16,634 nt of DNA from Deltaproteobacteria bacterium RBG_13_52_11 (lineage in GTDB: Bacteria; Desulfobacterota; B13-G15; RBG-16-54-18), in the NCBI GenBank assembly GCA_001797745.1, contig MGQF01000087.1:10414-27047 (forward strand), read 5' to 3'. The notes under the pieces were generated by a model. That model was not told the origin of the DNA, did no database searches, and worked only from the letters and a program-made list of their open reading frames with translations. The position numbers were made by a program, and so were the translations under genes. The first letter of the stretch is position 1; each line of letters begins with the position of its first letter. Below, piece after piece: positions 7,786-15,295 of the stretch.

Positions 7786-8931
7786 TCACTCCCTGTCCGC
7801 GTGGACCACGGTAATGATGGTCACTTCAGGGGGTGCCAGAAAGCGGATGGGCGGTCCCCATGTACCGCTGCCCCTGCTCACATAGAGGGAGGAATGGCGG
7901 GGCAGATGCACTAATCCCGCGTCATAGGGGAAAAAGATTTTAGAGGCGTAGTTGAAGGGAAAGATCTGTCCTTTATGGGTGTGCCCCGAAAGCTGCAAAT
8001 CAAAGAGACCCAATATCTCTTTATCTACCACCGGTGGGTGTTTTAAGAGCAGGGTAAAGCGTTCACGGGGTAAACCGGCAAAGATGGCCTTTTCTGATGG
8101 ACCGCGAAAGAGACCGAAGTGCCTCCCCGTTGGGTCATCAACGCCGACAATCGTCACAAACTCAGCCACCTCACGGGCCTCTCCCCTCAACACTGTAAAA
8201 CCTGCCTCCTCTATAAACTGCAATGCCTGGTCAAGACCGGCATAAAATTCATGATTTCCCGTCACGGCAAATTTACCGTATGGGGGATTAATGTCCCTCA
8301 AGGGTCCGGCGAGTTCCCCGAGGTTGTCGATCTGCCCGTCCACGAGGTCTCCGGTGGAGACCAGGATATCTGGTTGCGCCCGCTTGACCTCTCTGAGGAT
8401 CTTTTTCAGTCTCCCCTCTCTCACGATAAGCCCCAGGTGCACATCGGAGATCTGGACAACGGTGAGCTGGCCGACCTCGCGTGGGACCTTGGTACTTGTG
8501 ATGACCACTCGTTCGCTGCGAATGGAGCGGGCCTCAAAGAAGCCGTACGAGGCAACAGCCGAGGTAAGCAGGACGGGGATGAAAAAAGTCAGGCGTGGTG
8601 AGGGGATGAGAGATGAGAGGTTCATCCGCAGCACCATCCCTCCCGCTGAGAAAGCAAGTCGATAGAGGTCAATCAAAAACGAAGAGATGCAGAACAGAAA
8701 GACCACGCCCAACCAGGTATATCCGATGCACGAGAGGAGGCGGGCGAAAGACTCTAATGCATATCTTTCGGATACGCGCACCAAGACTGGTGCGCTGACC
8801 ATGACGGCCATAAAGAGAATGAGGATAATGGTGAGCCCCGTCCCCAAGGCAAAAGCACCCTTGATCTTGAGGAATATGTACAGATGGAGTGAGCTATAGA
8901 GGAAGAAAAAGGTGAGCAAAAAAAGACTCAT
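7786..8931 (-). CDS. Membrane-anchored metallophosphoesterase
   Basis: A 381-residue protein with four predicted membrane segments (about residues 3-22, 30-52, 68-92, 115-133) followed by a calcineurin-like phosphoesterase domain. The metal-binding motifs appear in order: SDVH (Asp163, His165), GDLVDG (Asp195), GNHEF (Asn226, His227), KHPP (His298) and SGHTHKG (His317, His319). All expected ligands are present, so it should be active. The architecture matches the YkuE/YaeI group of membrane-linked phosphoesterases, some of which act on lipid phosphates. The substrate here is unknown. I chose ATG 8931, preceded by AGGAGG at four bases. A GTG at 8955 would place the ribosome site inside the gene. 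It stands alone between convergent coxE (153 bases away) and the A+T-rich gap, and has its own likely promoter. Confidence 0.9.
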   Translation of the reverse strand: MSLFLLTFFFLYSSLHLYIFLKIKGAFALGTGLTIILILFMAVMVSAPVLVRVSERYALESFARLLSCIGYTWLGVVFLFCISSFLIDLYRLAFSAGGMVLRMNLSSLIPSPRLTFFIPVLLTSAVASYGFFEARSIRSERVVITSTKVPREVGQLTVVQISDVHLGLIVREGRLKKILREVKRAQPDILVSTGDLVDGQIDNLGELAGPLRDINPPYGKFAVTGNHEFYAGLDQALQFIEEAGFTVLRGEAREVAEFVTIVGVDDPTGRHFGLFRGPSEKAIFAGLPRERFTLLLKHPPVVDKEILGLFDLQLSGHTHKGQIFPFNYASKIFFPYDAGLVHLPRHSSLYVSRGSGTWGPPIRFLAPPEVTIITVVHADRE

Positions 8932-9006
8932 CACACCTCCTGTCTTCGTTCGCACTGATGTAACTTTGGTTTCGCACTCATGAGCCAGACAGACATTAGA
9001 ACGTAT

Positions 9007-9035
9007 ATCATACCATACGAATACCTCCCCCTCAA
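9007..9035 (-). promoter_or_regulatory. Predicted promoter for the metallophosphoesterase
   Basis: On the minus strand TTGAGG (9030-9035) and TATGAT (9007-9012) are separated by 17 bases. The -10 matches the consensus at five of six positions. The start codon at 8931 follows after 75 bases, leaving a moderate leader that ends in AGGAGG. Confidence 0.5.
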
Positions 9036-9331
9036 TAAAAAGGCATCGCTGTAATAAAAGATCATGAGAAAAGACATTAATTTCAAGTTATACATTAAAA
9101 ATGTATAATATGTTCTATATTTTATTCAATGAGGTATAGATCAACTAAGAGGCATAAGCAAAAACAAGGATATGGGGGAGGTTATCCCACTTCCTTACAA
9201 GAAGGCTAGAAAGGGTCGCCAGGAAACGATGTTGAAAAGTTGTTTATAACGAGAGGGCCAAGGGCTTAATTTTACAATTATTGTGTTCTGACGCTCAAAG
9301 TTTATGTACTTATTGATTTTATTGAATTTTT

Positions 9332-9359
9332 TTGTTGCCTAATTGTTAGGCAGTATAAT
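9332..9359 (+). promoter_or_regulatory. Candidate promoter with overlapping palindromic operator upstream of the MBL-fold gene
   Basis: TATAAT (9354-9359) is a perfect -10 box, with TTGTTG (9332-9337) 16 bases ahead as a weak -35. The perfect 7-bp palindrome TGCCTAATTGTTAGGCA (9336-9352) fills nearly the whole spacer. That is a position where a bound repressor would block polymerase. The resulting leader to 9568 would be about 200 bases. The regulator is unknown. Confidence 0.45.
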
Positions 9360-9361
9360 AT

Positions 9362-9398
9362 ATCCCTTGTGATACAGGGATGTTAGGTAATTTCCTAA
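9362..9398. repeat. Two tandem short inverted repeats downstream of the candidate promoter
   Basis: ATCCCT/AGGGAT (9362-9367 and 9376-9381, loop of eight) is followed at once by TTAGG/CCTAA (9383-9387 and 9394-9398, loop of six). The second reuses the TTAGG/CCTAA half-sites of the palindrome at 9336-9352 in the opposite order. A run of AATTTTT comes just after. They could be extra operator half-sites or a weak attenuator hairpin in the leader. Confidence 0.3.
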
Positions 9399-9520
9399 TA
9401 ATTTTTCAACACGTTTTAAACAAGTATCGTTGATTAATTCGCATTACTGCTTGCCCCTAATGATCCTCTTCCCCTTGACCTCAACCTACTGGTGTGGGAT
9501 ATACTTCTTTTTTTCAGACA

Positions 9521-9535
9521 TTCAACTGTGTTGAA
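9521..9535. repeat. Perfect palindrome just upstream of the MBL-fold gene
   Basis: TTCAAC-TGT-GTTGAA has 6-bp arms around three bases and ends about 30 bases before the start codon at 9568. Size and place suit a dimeric regulator's operator or a small leader hairpin. I do not recognise the regulator. Confidence 0.35.
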
Positions 9536-9567
9536 CATGAAAATGTGCTCATTCTGAGAGGGTAATG

Positions 9568-10476
9568 ATGCGCATCCGGCAGCCAGGAAAGGTTCGAGAG
9601 CAGCTGTGGCTCATAGGGCGTGAGGAATCGTGCGTCTATATCCTGGAGGGGAACAATGAGTCCATGATCATCAACGGAGGCATGAGTTACCTGGTGCCTG
9701 ATCTGCTTCGTCAGTTCGAAGGCTTTGGTATCGACGAGAAGCGTATCACAAAACTCCTCATCCTCCATTCCCACTTCGATCATGTGGGCACTGTTCCCTT
9801 TTTCAAACGACGTTATCCCAACGTAGAGGTCTATGCCTCGGCGCGCTGCTGGGAAATCCTTCAGATGCCGAAGGCCATCGAAAGCATCAATGCCTTCGGC
9901 CGCAGCGTTGCCAAACGGATGGGAAGAGAAGGGGTACACGCCACATACGATCTGGCATGGCGAAATGATATTACGGGGACCATTGTCTCCGAAGGAGACC
10001 GAATCGATCTGGACGATCTCGTGGTACAAATCATCGAAACACCGGGGCACTCCTCATGCTCACTCTCCGCCTACGTGCCCCAGTTCAAGACACTCTTTGC
10101 CTCGGATGCTGGGGGCGTCCCCTACAAGGGTAAGATCCTCCCCCTTGGAAATTCCAACTTCACGCTGTTTCAGCACAGCCTCGAAAAACTCAAGGATCTC
10201 GATGTGGAGTACGTCTGCGCAGATCACTATGGGTATATCGCTGGGAACGAGGCTCGTGATTTTATCCGACAGACCATCGAGTTCGCTCGGCAGGAGCGCG
10301 CCTCCCTGGAGGAGGCTTATCGGCGCACAGGAGATATCGATATCATCGCCAGGGAATTGACCGCCGACTTTTATCGGAAAAATCCCGACTACTTCATTCC
10401 ACCCACAATCTTCGAAGTGGTATCCCGACAGATGATCCGGCACCTTGCCGATGCCATGAAGGGCAACAATTTTTAA
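9568..10476 (+). CDS. Metallo-beta-lactamase-fold hydrolase
   Basis: A cytoplasmic hydrolase of about 302 residues with the MBL fold. Counting from the first ATG at 9565, the metal ligands are in HSHFDH at residues 68-73 (His68, His70, Asp72, His73), His162 in TPGHSS, Asp181 in FASDAGG and His221 in ADHYG. All are present in the usual order, so a dinuclear metal site is expected. The C-terminal 80 residues are helical, with no recognised extra domain and no flavodoxin or rubredoxin domain, so it is not a flavodiiron protein. Substrate is unknown. Tandem ATGs stand at 9565 and 9568, and GAGAGG just upstream has better spacing to the second. It is a single gene, divergent from the phosphoesterase across a long gap and convergent with the histidine kinase gene. 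Confidence 0.88.
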   Translation: MRIRQPGKVREQLWLIGREESCVYILEGNNESMIINGGMSYLVPDLLRQFEGFGIDEKRITKLLILHSHFDHVGTVPFFKRRYPNVEVYASARCWEILQMPKAIESINAFGRSVAKRMGREGVHATYDLAWRNDITGTIVSEGDRIDLDDLVVQIIETPGHSSCSLSAYVPQFKTLFASDAGGVPYKGKILPLGNSNFTLFQHSLEKLKDLDVEYVCADHYGYIAGNEARDFIRQTIEFARQERASLEEAYRRTGDIDIIARELTADFYRKNPDYFIPPTIFEVVSRQMIRHLADAMKGNNF

Positions 10477-10482
10477 GGGTCA

Positions 10483-10522
10483 TGACTAGAAAGCTCACTA
10501 CAATGAGAATACGTTCTAGTCA
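10483..10522. terminator. Inverted repeat between convergent genes, possible bidirectional terminator
   Basis: TGACTAGAA (10483-10491) pairs perfectly with TTCTAGTCA (10514-10522), and CTCA/TGAG inside the loop can extend the hairpin. It lies between the stops of the convergent MBL-fold and kinase genes, the normal place for a shared terminator. There is no strong T-tract on either side, so intrinsic termination is only a guess. Confidence 0.4.
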
Positions 10523-10560
10523 AGATCCTCAGCAAAAATATAGGGGCTTCTTCTAATATC

Positions 10561-12174
10561 TCATATGTCCCTCCCAGATCGGAGGCTTTTCTCTGTTGTC
10601 TTGCCGTCTGTGGGCAACGTGATGATGATAGTGGTCCCTTCCCGGACCTTACTCTTCGCCTCAATTTTGCCCTGGTGAGAACTGATGATACCATATACCA
10701 CCGACAATCCCAGCCCCGTGCCCATCTCTTTGGATGTAAAGAAGGGGTCGAATATCTTCGGTAGATGTTCTTCTAATATACCTACCCCATTGTCGGCAAT
10801 CTCCACCTTTATCTCTCTTTTCTTCTTTGAATAGGTGGTGATAATTATCAATTTCCCCTCATTTTGTATGGCTTCACAGGAGTTGACAATGATGTTGAAA
10901 AAGGCCTGCCTCAACTGCATGGGGTCGGCCATAATGGGTGGGAGTTCACTGTACCTCTTTTTCAACGTGATCTCCTGCATGGTTACCTGATCGGCCAATA
11001 GGGAAAGGGTTTCCTCAAGCACCTCATTGATATTCACATCAGGTTTTAACGAAGGTTCTCTCTGTCGGGCAAAGTCGAGGAGGTTTCTTACAATGGTGCT
11101 GCATCTCTCCGTCTCCCTCTCCATGATCGTCAGGTAGGAGCGGAACTTCGGAATTTCACCCTCTTTGAGAGAGTCCTCAGCCAGCTTTCTCTCGATCAGC
11201 TTAGTATAGGTCAGAATACCGTTCAGGGGGTTGTTTATCTCATGGGCGATGGTGGCGGCCAACTTTCCAATGGAAGCCAGTTTCTCCGACTGCAAAAGCT
11301 GATTTTGAGTTGCCTTTAATTTAGCGGTCCTCTCTTCTACCTTTTTCTCTAAGTTCTTGATGAGATCCTTGATCTCCCTATCGTCCTTTTTCAGCCTTTG
11401 GGTCATTTTGTTGAAGGAATCGGCCAGTTGTCCGATCTCGTCATCAGAACGGTGGAGAAGGGCGTGATCAAAATCTCCTGCCGCCACCTTAGTCGTCCCA
11501 TCCGCCAACTTTTTAACCGGTCGATAGACCGCCCTCTGGATGAACAGACCAATGATAGCGGAGATCACCACAATGGTGATGGTTGCAAACAATATGGTCT
11601 CCCCCTTGATCTCCTTTATTCTTTTATCGGTAGCAGCCAGAGAAAGGGAGACGTCAAGTATCCCTAAGACCTTCTGATCAGGGGGATGGTAATGACACGT
11701 TGCATTATAGCAATCAGGCTCATTGTAAATGGGATTTATCATCCCCAAGACTCGGTACCCATTGGACCTGAAGATTCTGCTCCTCTCTGGGATATCCAAT
11801 CTCTCCAGGGGCTTACCCACAGCGTGGCATGCGTAGCAAGCCTCGGCCTTTTTGTCCACCATCTTGCCTCTCTCCTCCTCGTTGGAGGAAAACATGATCA
11901 TCCCTTCTTTATTAAATATCCTCACCCTCTCTATCTCCTCCTGTGTTCCAACGGTTTCGATAGAGTTATAGAGGGCATCTCGGTAGTTGTGGAGCATGTC
12001 AAACCTGAGGCTTTTCGCCATCGTGTCGCTTAATTGTTTGGCCCCCAGGATGGTCGCACCGAGCAAGTGATCCCTTTGTGTGTTTAAATTAACGGAGGCG
12101 AAGACACCGATCACCATGAGCGTGATGACGCCCACCCAAAAGATGAGTTTAACACTAAGGCTCCGATACCACAT
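10561..12174 (-). CDS. Membrane sensor histidine kinase with two c-type heme motifs in the periplasmic domain
   Basis: A 537-residue kinase. Membrane segments at about 8-28 and 192-213 enclose a periplasmic sensor that carries CYACH (Cys113, Cys116, His117) and a longer CYNATCH (Cys155, Cys160, His161; CX4CH). Both are covalent heme c attachment patterns, so the sensor probably holds two hemes and reads redox state or a heme ligand. A HAMP linker (about 210-265) and coiled coil (265-300) follow, then the phosphoacceptor HEINNP (His311) and an ATPase with N box (427-436), DNGVGI (461-466), FDPFFTSK (475-482) and GTGLGL (485-490). The HEINNP type is common in NtrB-like kinases whose partners are often sigma-54 activators, but no response regulator is adjacent. 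GGAG lies seven bases before the ATG. It follows the CbcL-like gene by 90 bases and probably regulates or reports on that respiratory branch. Confidence 0.92.
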   Translation of the reverse strand: MWYRSLSVKLIFWVGVITLMVIGVFASVNLNTQRDHLLGATILGAKQLSDTMAKSLRFDMLHNYRDALYNSIETVGTQEEIERVRIFNKEGMIMFSSNEEERGKMVDKKAEACYACHAVGKPLERLDIPERSRIFRSNGYRVLGMINPIYNEPDCYNATCHYHPPDQKVLGILDVSLSLAATDKRIKEIKGETILFATITIVVISAIIGLFIQRAVYRPVKKLADGTTKVAAGDFDHALLHRSDDEIGQLADSFNKMTQRLKKDDREIKDLIKNLEKKVEERTAKLKATQNQLLQSEKLASIGKLAATIAHEINNPLNGILTYTKLIERKLAEDSLKEGEIPKFRSYLTIMERETERCSTIVRNLLDFARQREPSLKPDVNINEVLEETLSLLADQVTMQEITLKKRYSELPPIMADPMQLRQAFFNIIVNSCEAIQNEGKLIIITTYSKKKREIKVEIADNGVGILEEHLPKIFDPFFTSKEMGTGLGLSVVYGIISSHQGKIEAKSKVREGTTIIITLPTDGKTTEKSLRSGRDI

Positions 12175-12264
12175 ACATTATCTCCTCAGGATAAGATGTT
12201 AATATGCTTTCAATGTTTAAACGATTTTGAGGAAATCATACTCGCACTTTTTCTTTAATCTATT

Positions 12265-14151
12265 TCACCCTATAAAGGCCCAGATGATCAGAATTATGGT
12301 GAACAATCCGATGATGAGCGCGCTCAAACCTATGACCCCTGAGAAGAAGTTGGCCAGGATGCTGGGAAAACCTGTTTTTAACTTCTCCAACTCCTTCGTC
12401 TTTTTCAGCCTTTCGTACTCGATGGGTCTGTCCTCGAGGAACTCCCATTTATAGATCCTGCCGGTAAAGATGGAGTAGTTCATCGGCCACTTGGTGGGGA
12501 CAAAGTGGGTGTTGAAGAAGTGGATGGTGAAGATGAAGCCCACGGCCAGCAAGGCCTCCTCAGAGTGGACGATGCGGGCGACATTTATCACCCATCCTGG
12601 CAGGAACTTGGTGGTGATATGCGGCAACCACATCATAATACCAGAGAGCCCAATGGATGCCATCCCCCAAAAGACGGCCAGGAAGTCGAACTTCTCCCAA
12701 TAGGTCCAGTGATCAAACCGTGGTGGAGGCCCCTGGTCCACAAACCATTTGGCCATGACAACAAAGTCCTCCCAATCCTTCTTTCTGGGGAGGAGGGAAT
12801 GGGACCCGAAAAGCCTCTCCTTAATAGTGTTCCCAGTCCTTTTATTGAAAAAGATAAAGTGACCGCAATACCCCAGGACGATGAGGAATACCACGATGAG
12901 GATGAAGGCGCAAATCCTGTGGATGAGTAGGGCAACCTGGACACCAGCGATGAAGCTGAGCAAGAACTTGGACCAGGGGGCATCGGGGAACTTGAGGGGT
13001 AGCCCTGTGGCGGCCAGCCCGAAGAAGATGAAGATCGCGACCAAGTGAAGTATCCTGTCCCTGAGCTTGAATCGGATATAGGTCGTCCCTGGATTTTTAA
13101 TTTGAGTCAGCTTGTCGGAGATCAGGTGCCCTTCGGCCAAAAGCCTCTGCTTTTCCCAAAAGGCCTTCCGCCACCACAGGAAGGTATGGCCCCAGTAGAA
13201 GACCAATACAATCAGGAGCAATACGACCATAAAGACCATGGTCCAAAAGAGCTGGGGGTATTTTTCACGATCCTCGAAGTCGGCGTGGGGGATGAACTTG
13301 ATGAAGTTGGCATTGACCCCCTCATGACAGCGGGAGCATACCTTCATGATGTTCCTCTCGTTGATAGTCGACTGCGGATCTTCCTTGGGGAGGATATTGT
13401 GGGAGGTATGGCAGTCGGCGCATCCGGCTGCTGCATACCCCAATTTTCGGATCTTGCCATGGATGCTGTGCTCATAGGTCTCCACGGCGATAGTGGTCAG
13501 GTTGTTCTTCTTCATCAGTTCTTTGTCTGCGTGGCACTTATTGCATGCCCTAGTGTAGAACTCCCGCGCCTCCACGGGAGACGTGCGGCCGGCCGTGTGC
13601 CAGATCTTCGTATCGTGTAGCCCATGGCAGTCGGAGCATACGGCGGAATCGTTGTTCCCCTTCATCACCGCCCTTTCATGGCCGCTGGCTACATAGGCCT
13701 CCTCTTCGTGGCAGGACGTACACTTCTTAATGATCTGAATCTTGCTCCCCTCCCAGGGCTTCACATAGTGGATGTCTGCATGACACTCCACGCAGGAGAA
13801 TCGCTCCCTGATGTGGTGGACGCTGCTTGTGTATTCCCCGGCCTCCTTTTTGTGACAAATGCTGCAATCGGCTTTTTGAGGGATGTAGATCCCCTGGGCG
13901 TGTTTTTCCAGGTCGATGATATCCACATGGCAACTGGTACAGGCATTGGCCCCGTGCATCGAGTTGGCGTATTGTTCGCCCTTTATGGCGTCGGTGTGAC
14001 ACTCCATGCAATCCTTGGCGAGGATGGACCTCTTCATCTTGACATCTATCGTGACCGTGCGCGAGTGGGCCAAGAGGGCTAAAGGTACCAGAAGCAGGAA
14101 AATGATGCCAAACAACAATCTCCCTGAACTACCGATCGTCCTTTTCACCAT
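12265..14151 (-). CDS. CbcL-like fusion of nonaheme cytochrome c and membrane cytochrome b
   Basis: A 628-residue inner-membrane protein. A signal/anchor (residues 1-29, KR then a long hydrophobic run) leads to a periplasmic domain with nine CXXCH motifs, at 48, 71, 96, 120, 144, 172, 203, 244 and 272. About six membrane segments follow (302-322, 367-385, 402-430, 486-508, 528-550, 597-625) with histidines suited to b-heme ligation (for example His369, His411, His529, His544). This is the layout of Geobacter CbcL, a nine-heme cytochrome c joined to a HydC/FdnI-type diheme cytochrome b that moves electrons from quinol to periplasmic carriers for low-potential Fe(III) respiration. Orthology is inferred from architecture. 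I chose ATG 14151, with GGGGAGG nine bases upstream, over ATG 14169, which would contain that site. mnmA lies upstream and the heme-motif kinase downstream. Confidence 0.9.
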   Translation of the reverse strand: MVKRTIGSSGRLLFGIIFLLLVPLALLAHSRTVTIDVKMKRSILAKDCMECHTDAIKGEQYANSMHGANACTSCHVDIIDLEKHAQGIYIPQKADCSICHKKEAGEYTSSVHHIRERFSCVECHADIHYVKPWEGSKIQIIKKCTSCHEEEAYVASGHERAVMKGNNDSAVCSDCHGLHDTKIWHTAGRTSPVEAREFYTRACNKCHADKELMKKNNLTTIAVETYEHSIHGKIRKLGYAAAGCADCHTSHNILPKEDPQSTINERNIMKVCSRCHEGVNANFIKFIPHADFEDREKYPQLFWTMVFMVVLLLIVLVFYWGHTFLWWRKAFWEKQRLLAEGHLISDKLTQIKNPGTTYIRFKLRDRILHLVAIFIFFGLAATGLPLKFPDAPWSKFLLSFIAGVQVALLIHRICAFILIVVFLIVLGYCGHFIFFNKRTGNTIKERLFGSHSLLPRKKDWEDFVVMAKWFVDQGPPPRFDHWTYWEKFDFLAVFWGMASIGLSGIMMWLPHITTKFLPGWVINVARIVHSEEALLAVGFIFTIHFFNTHFVPTKWPMNYSIFTGRIYKWEFLEDRPIEYERLKKTKELEKLKTGFPSILANFFSGVIGLSALIIGLFTIILIIWAFIG

Positions 14152-14251
14152 AAGGCACGTCCTCCCCATGATCTTTTCTACTTAAAGACCATTATTTCAT
14201 AGAATCTATATAAAAAAAGAGAAGAACCGGGAGAAAAAGGGAATTTACCAT

Positions 14252-15295
14252 TTAAGGCCCCATTATCTTCCCGCTCCCCACAACCCTGTCCCCCTCATAA
14301 AAGACCGCTATCTGGCCAGGAGCAGGTGCAAACTGTGGCTCCTCAAATATCACCCAAGCCTCGCTGCCTTTCACCTCTACAGTAGCAGGGGCTGGGTCGT
14401 GACGATATCTTATCTTTGCAGAAAGGGGGAAACTTCCATCCCCTTTCCTCCAGAGGACCAGAGTTACCCCGATGGTCTTAGCATAGGCTTCACACTTCGG
14501 TCCGATGATCACCACATTCTTAATGGGGTCGATCCCTATAACATAGTGAGGGGAAGAAGCACGTATACCAATCCTCCTTCTTTGCCCAAAGGTGTAACAA
14601 AAAAAACCTTTATGGTATCCCATAAGCTCCCCTTTGCTATTAATCAATGTTCCAGTTCGAGTATCCACTCTCAAGTGTCTCTTAATAAAGCTGATGTAAT
14701 TATCATCTGGGGCGACAAAGCATACCTCTTGGCTCTCCTTCTTGGGCCCCAAAGGAAGCCCTACCTCCTGGGAGATCTGCTTTATTTCCGCCTTGGTATA
14801 ATCCCCTAAAGGGAACATTACCTGTTTTAAAACCTCTTCACTCAGAAAGGAGAGAAAATATTCCTGGGATTTTCCTCTGTCCCGTGCCGCGACGAGACTG
14901 CAGCTTCCGTTCTCTTCTACGATTCGTGCATAGTGTCCGGTGGCGAGGCAGGAACCACCTATGCTCCATACCCTTTTCAAAAGGAAACCAAACTTTATCT
15001 TCTGATTGCAGATCACACAGGGATTGGGCGTCCTCCCCGCCATATATTCAGTGATAAAATAATCTACAACCTCCTTTTTGAAGTCCAGAGTGAAGTCGAA
15101 AACGTAATGGGGGATATCGAGGAAGTGGGCGACCCTACGGGCGTCGTCGATGTCCTCCAGGCGACAACAGCGGGAAACCTCGGGGTAGAGCTTCAGGGTA
15201 ACCCCCACCACATCAAACCCTTCCTCTTTGAGCATATAGGCCGCAACGGAGGAATCTACCCCCCCACTCATAGCCACCGCTATCCTCTTAGCCAC
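14252..15295 (-). CDS. mnmA: tRNA-specific 2-thiouridylase MnmA
   Basis: MnmA adenylates the wobble uridine 34 of Lys, Glu and Gln tRNAs and replaces O2 with sulfur delivered as a persulfide. The 347-residue protein has the PP-loop SGGVDSS (residues 10-16), NPCVICN with the nucleophile-type Cys96, TGHYAR (119-124), the persulfide-bearing Cys192 in ESQEVCF, and FTFGQRR-like YTFGQRRRIGI, followed by the C-terminal beta-barrel. CC at 43-44, leading into RLEDIDDARRVA, is usual for this group. Length is normal (about 350). The start is GTG at 15295 with AAGGA six bases upstream. The first 16 bases overlap the end of the DUF6775-like gene, so the two are very likely co-translated. The cytochrome gene follows after about 100 bases and may have its own promoter. 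Confidence 0.96.
   Translation of the reverse strand: MAKRIAVAMSGGVDSSVAAYMLKEEGFDVVGVTLKLYPEVSRCCRLEDIDDARRVAHFLDIPHYVFDFTLDFKKEVVDYFITEYMAGRTPNPCVICNQKIKFGFLLKRVWSIGGSCLATGHYARIVEENGSCSLVAARDRGKSQEYFLSFLSEEVLKQVMFPLGDYTKAEIKQISQEVGLPLGPKKESQEVCFVAPDDNYISFIKRHLRVDTRTGTLINSKGELMGYHKGFFCYTFGQRRRIGIRASSPHYVIGIDPIKNVVIIGPKCEAYAKTIGVTLVLWRKGDGSFPLSAKIRYRHDPAPATVEVKGSEAWVIFEEPQFAPAPGQIAVFYEGDRVVGSGKIMGP

Larger units (their letters stand above)
8956..9564. other. A+T-rich intergenic region without a supported gene
   Basis: About 600 bases separate the divergent phosphoesterase and MBL-fold genes. The stretch is clearly richer in A+T than its flanks, and I find no credible reading frame in it. It holds a good minus-strand promoter near its left end, a TATAAT box at 9354, and several short inverted repeats listed separately. 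An additional one is TACATT-AAA-AATGTA at 9091-9105, overlapping a second TATAAT (9104-9109). The middle part (about 9160-9280) has small possible hairpins, such as CCTT-ACAAG-AAGG near 9193-9205, but matches no riboswitch or small RNA that I recognise. A small RNA or an unusually long leader for the MBL gene is possible. Confidence 0.5.

Noticed and set aside
9140..9290. Possible riboswitch in the A+T-rich gap
   Set aside because: I compared it by eye with cyclic-di-GMP, TPP, cobalamin, fluoride and ZTP class cores and found no conserved core. Only small ordinary stems are present.
13045..14082. Two plus-strand frames (191 and 152 codons) antisense to the multiheme cytochrome
   Set aside because: The complementary strand carries all nine CXXCH motifs and the membrane segments in one frame, so these are shadows.
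14170..14251. Intrinsic terminator after mnmA
   Set aside because: A T-run is present on the minus strand, but no GC-rich hairpin precedes it. It may instead be part of a promoter for the cytochrome gene, which I cannot define well.
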